Part shown: one piece after another, positions 63,851 through 64,000 of the stretch
How positions within the stretch are numbered: position 1 is the stretch's first letter
How the letters are laid out: every line of letters starts with the position of its first letter
Source: Saccharothrix sp. NRRL B-16314
Lineage (GTDB): Bacteria > Actinomycetota > Actinomycetes > Mycobacteriales > Pseudonocardiaceae
Assembly: GCF_000716595.1 (NCBI RefSeq)
Contig: NZ_JNXC01000038.1
Span: forward strand, 1-64,000
Direction: 5' to 3'
DNA length: 64,000 bases
The notes under the pieces: generated by a model
What the model was told of the DNA's origin: nothing
Database searches by the model: none
What the model saw: only the letters and a program-made list of their open reading frames with translations
Position numbers and translations under genes: made by a program

Positions 63851-64000
63851 TCAGCGGAGGTCGCGGGCCAGCTCCGCGACGTCGGGCGCGCCTTCCCACG
63901 AACCGAGCCTGCCCAGTTCGCGCACCACCAGCGCGGACCTGCTGGAACGGGCGTTGTCGAGCGCTTCGTACGCCAGCACGGCGGCGTGCTCCCGTTCACC
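63851..64000 (-). CDS. C-terminal end of a helix-turn-helix/TPR regulator (partial)
   Basis: The minus frame from the window edge to TGA at 63853-63851 reads GEREHAAVLAYEALDNA, then SSRSALVVRELGRLGSW and APDVAELARDLR. This is the typical end of actinobacterial XRE-type regulators with TPR-like C-termini (helical HAA...REALDxAR followed by VRELxRL). The rest of the gene lies right of the window, so the N-terminal DNA-binding domain cannot be seen. Confidence 0.6.
   Translation of the reverse strand, partial: GEREHAAVLAYEALDNARSSRSALVVRELGRLGSWEGAPDVAELARDLR

Noticed and set aside
63714..63999. Minus frames 63714-63899 and 63760-63999 near the right edge
   Set aside because: The frame that reads to TGA at 63851 matches the usual regulator C-terminus; these others are shifted shadows.

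Overview
The window is chromosomal DNA of a high-GC actinomycete. It has very strong G/C third-position bias, many GTG starts, several apparently leaderless transcripts, a rrn leader of actinobacterial type, an 8-gene argCJBDFRGH operon with argR inside it, a mycothiol-dependent isomerase family protein, a SigG-like ECF sigma factor and a LexA box of the GAAC-N4-GTTC type. Gene order (rrn-tyrS-mpg-arg operon; sthA; pheST; infC-rpmI-rplT-tsnR; uvrA) and protein style suggest Pseudonocardiales (Saccharothrix/Lentzea/Actinosynnema-like). The genus is an inference.

Layout. 1-530: leader of a minus-strand rRNA operon (16S itself lies left of the window) and the tyrS terminator. 0.5-12 kb: tyrS, a YggT-like membrane protein, a four-EF-hand protein, then a minus-strand run argC-J-B-D-F-R-G-H-mpg in which every adjacent pair of genes overlaps. 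12-16 kb: small membrane protein, atypical HAD protein, alpha/beta hydrolase with an inverted repeat on its promoter, soluble transhydrogenase. 16-20 kb: pheST. 20-25 kb: a compact HSP90 gene followed by a 945-residue TPR protein. 25-28 kb: infC-rpmI-rplT-tsnR behind a two-hairpin leader, and a divergent DUF1844 gene. 28-33 kb: secreted subtilase with a B-lectin domain, and an XRE/NB-ARC/TPR regulator. 33-38 kb: a D-amino-acid/N-acyl-D-amino-acid catabolic locus (ridA, iclR, pfkB-type kinase, DSD-like PLP lyase, D-aminoacylase). 38-44 kb: uvrA with a LexA box, mycothiol-dependent isomerase family protein, acyltransferase. 44-52 kb: MBL-fold hydrolase, ChbG-like deacetylase, methyltransferase, RNase HI, a paralogous pair of membrane coiled-coil proteins, and a two-component operon preceded by two small membrane proteins. 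52-64 kb: accessory regulators and enzymes (aminotransferase, SigG-like sigma plus hydrolase, ArsR plus double SRPBCC protein, ADP-ribosylglycohydrolase, LysR, DJ-1, HxlR, SDR, reductase, DinB, AraC, VOC, DUF309, SRPBCC), ending in a partial regulator gene.

No biosynthetic cluster, prophage, IS element, CRISPR array or tRNA was found. The most unusual signals are: (i) short tandem repeats (9, 15, 16 and 69 bp) that sit at gene 3' ends and run through stop codons at five places; (ii) the HSP90-TPR gene pair; (iii) two mutually complementary hairpins before infC; (iv) non-canonical starts (CTG for tsnR, probably ATC for a LysR gene); (v) the sensor-kinase operon with two uncharacterised membrane proteins; (vi) frequent leaderless promoters.
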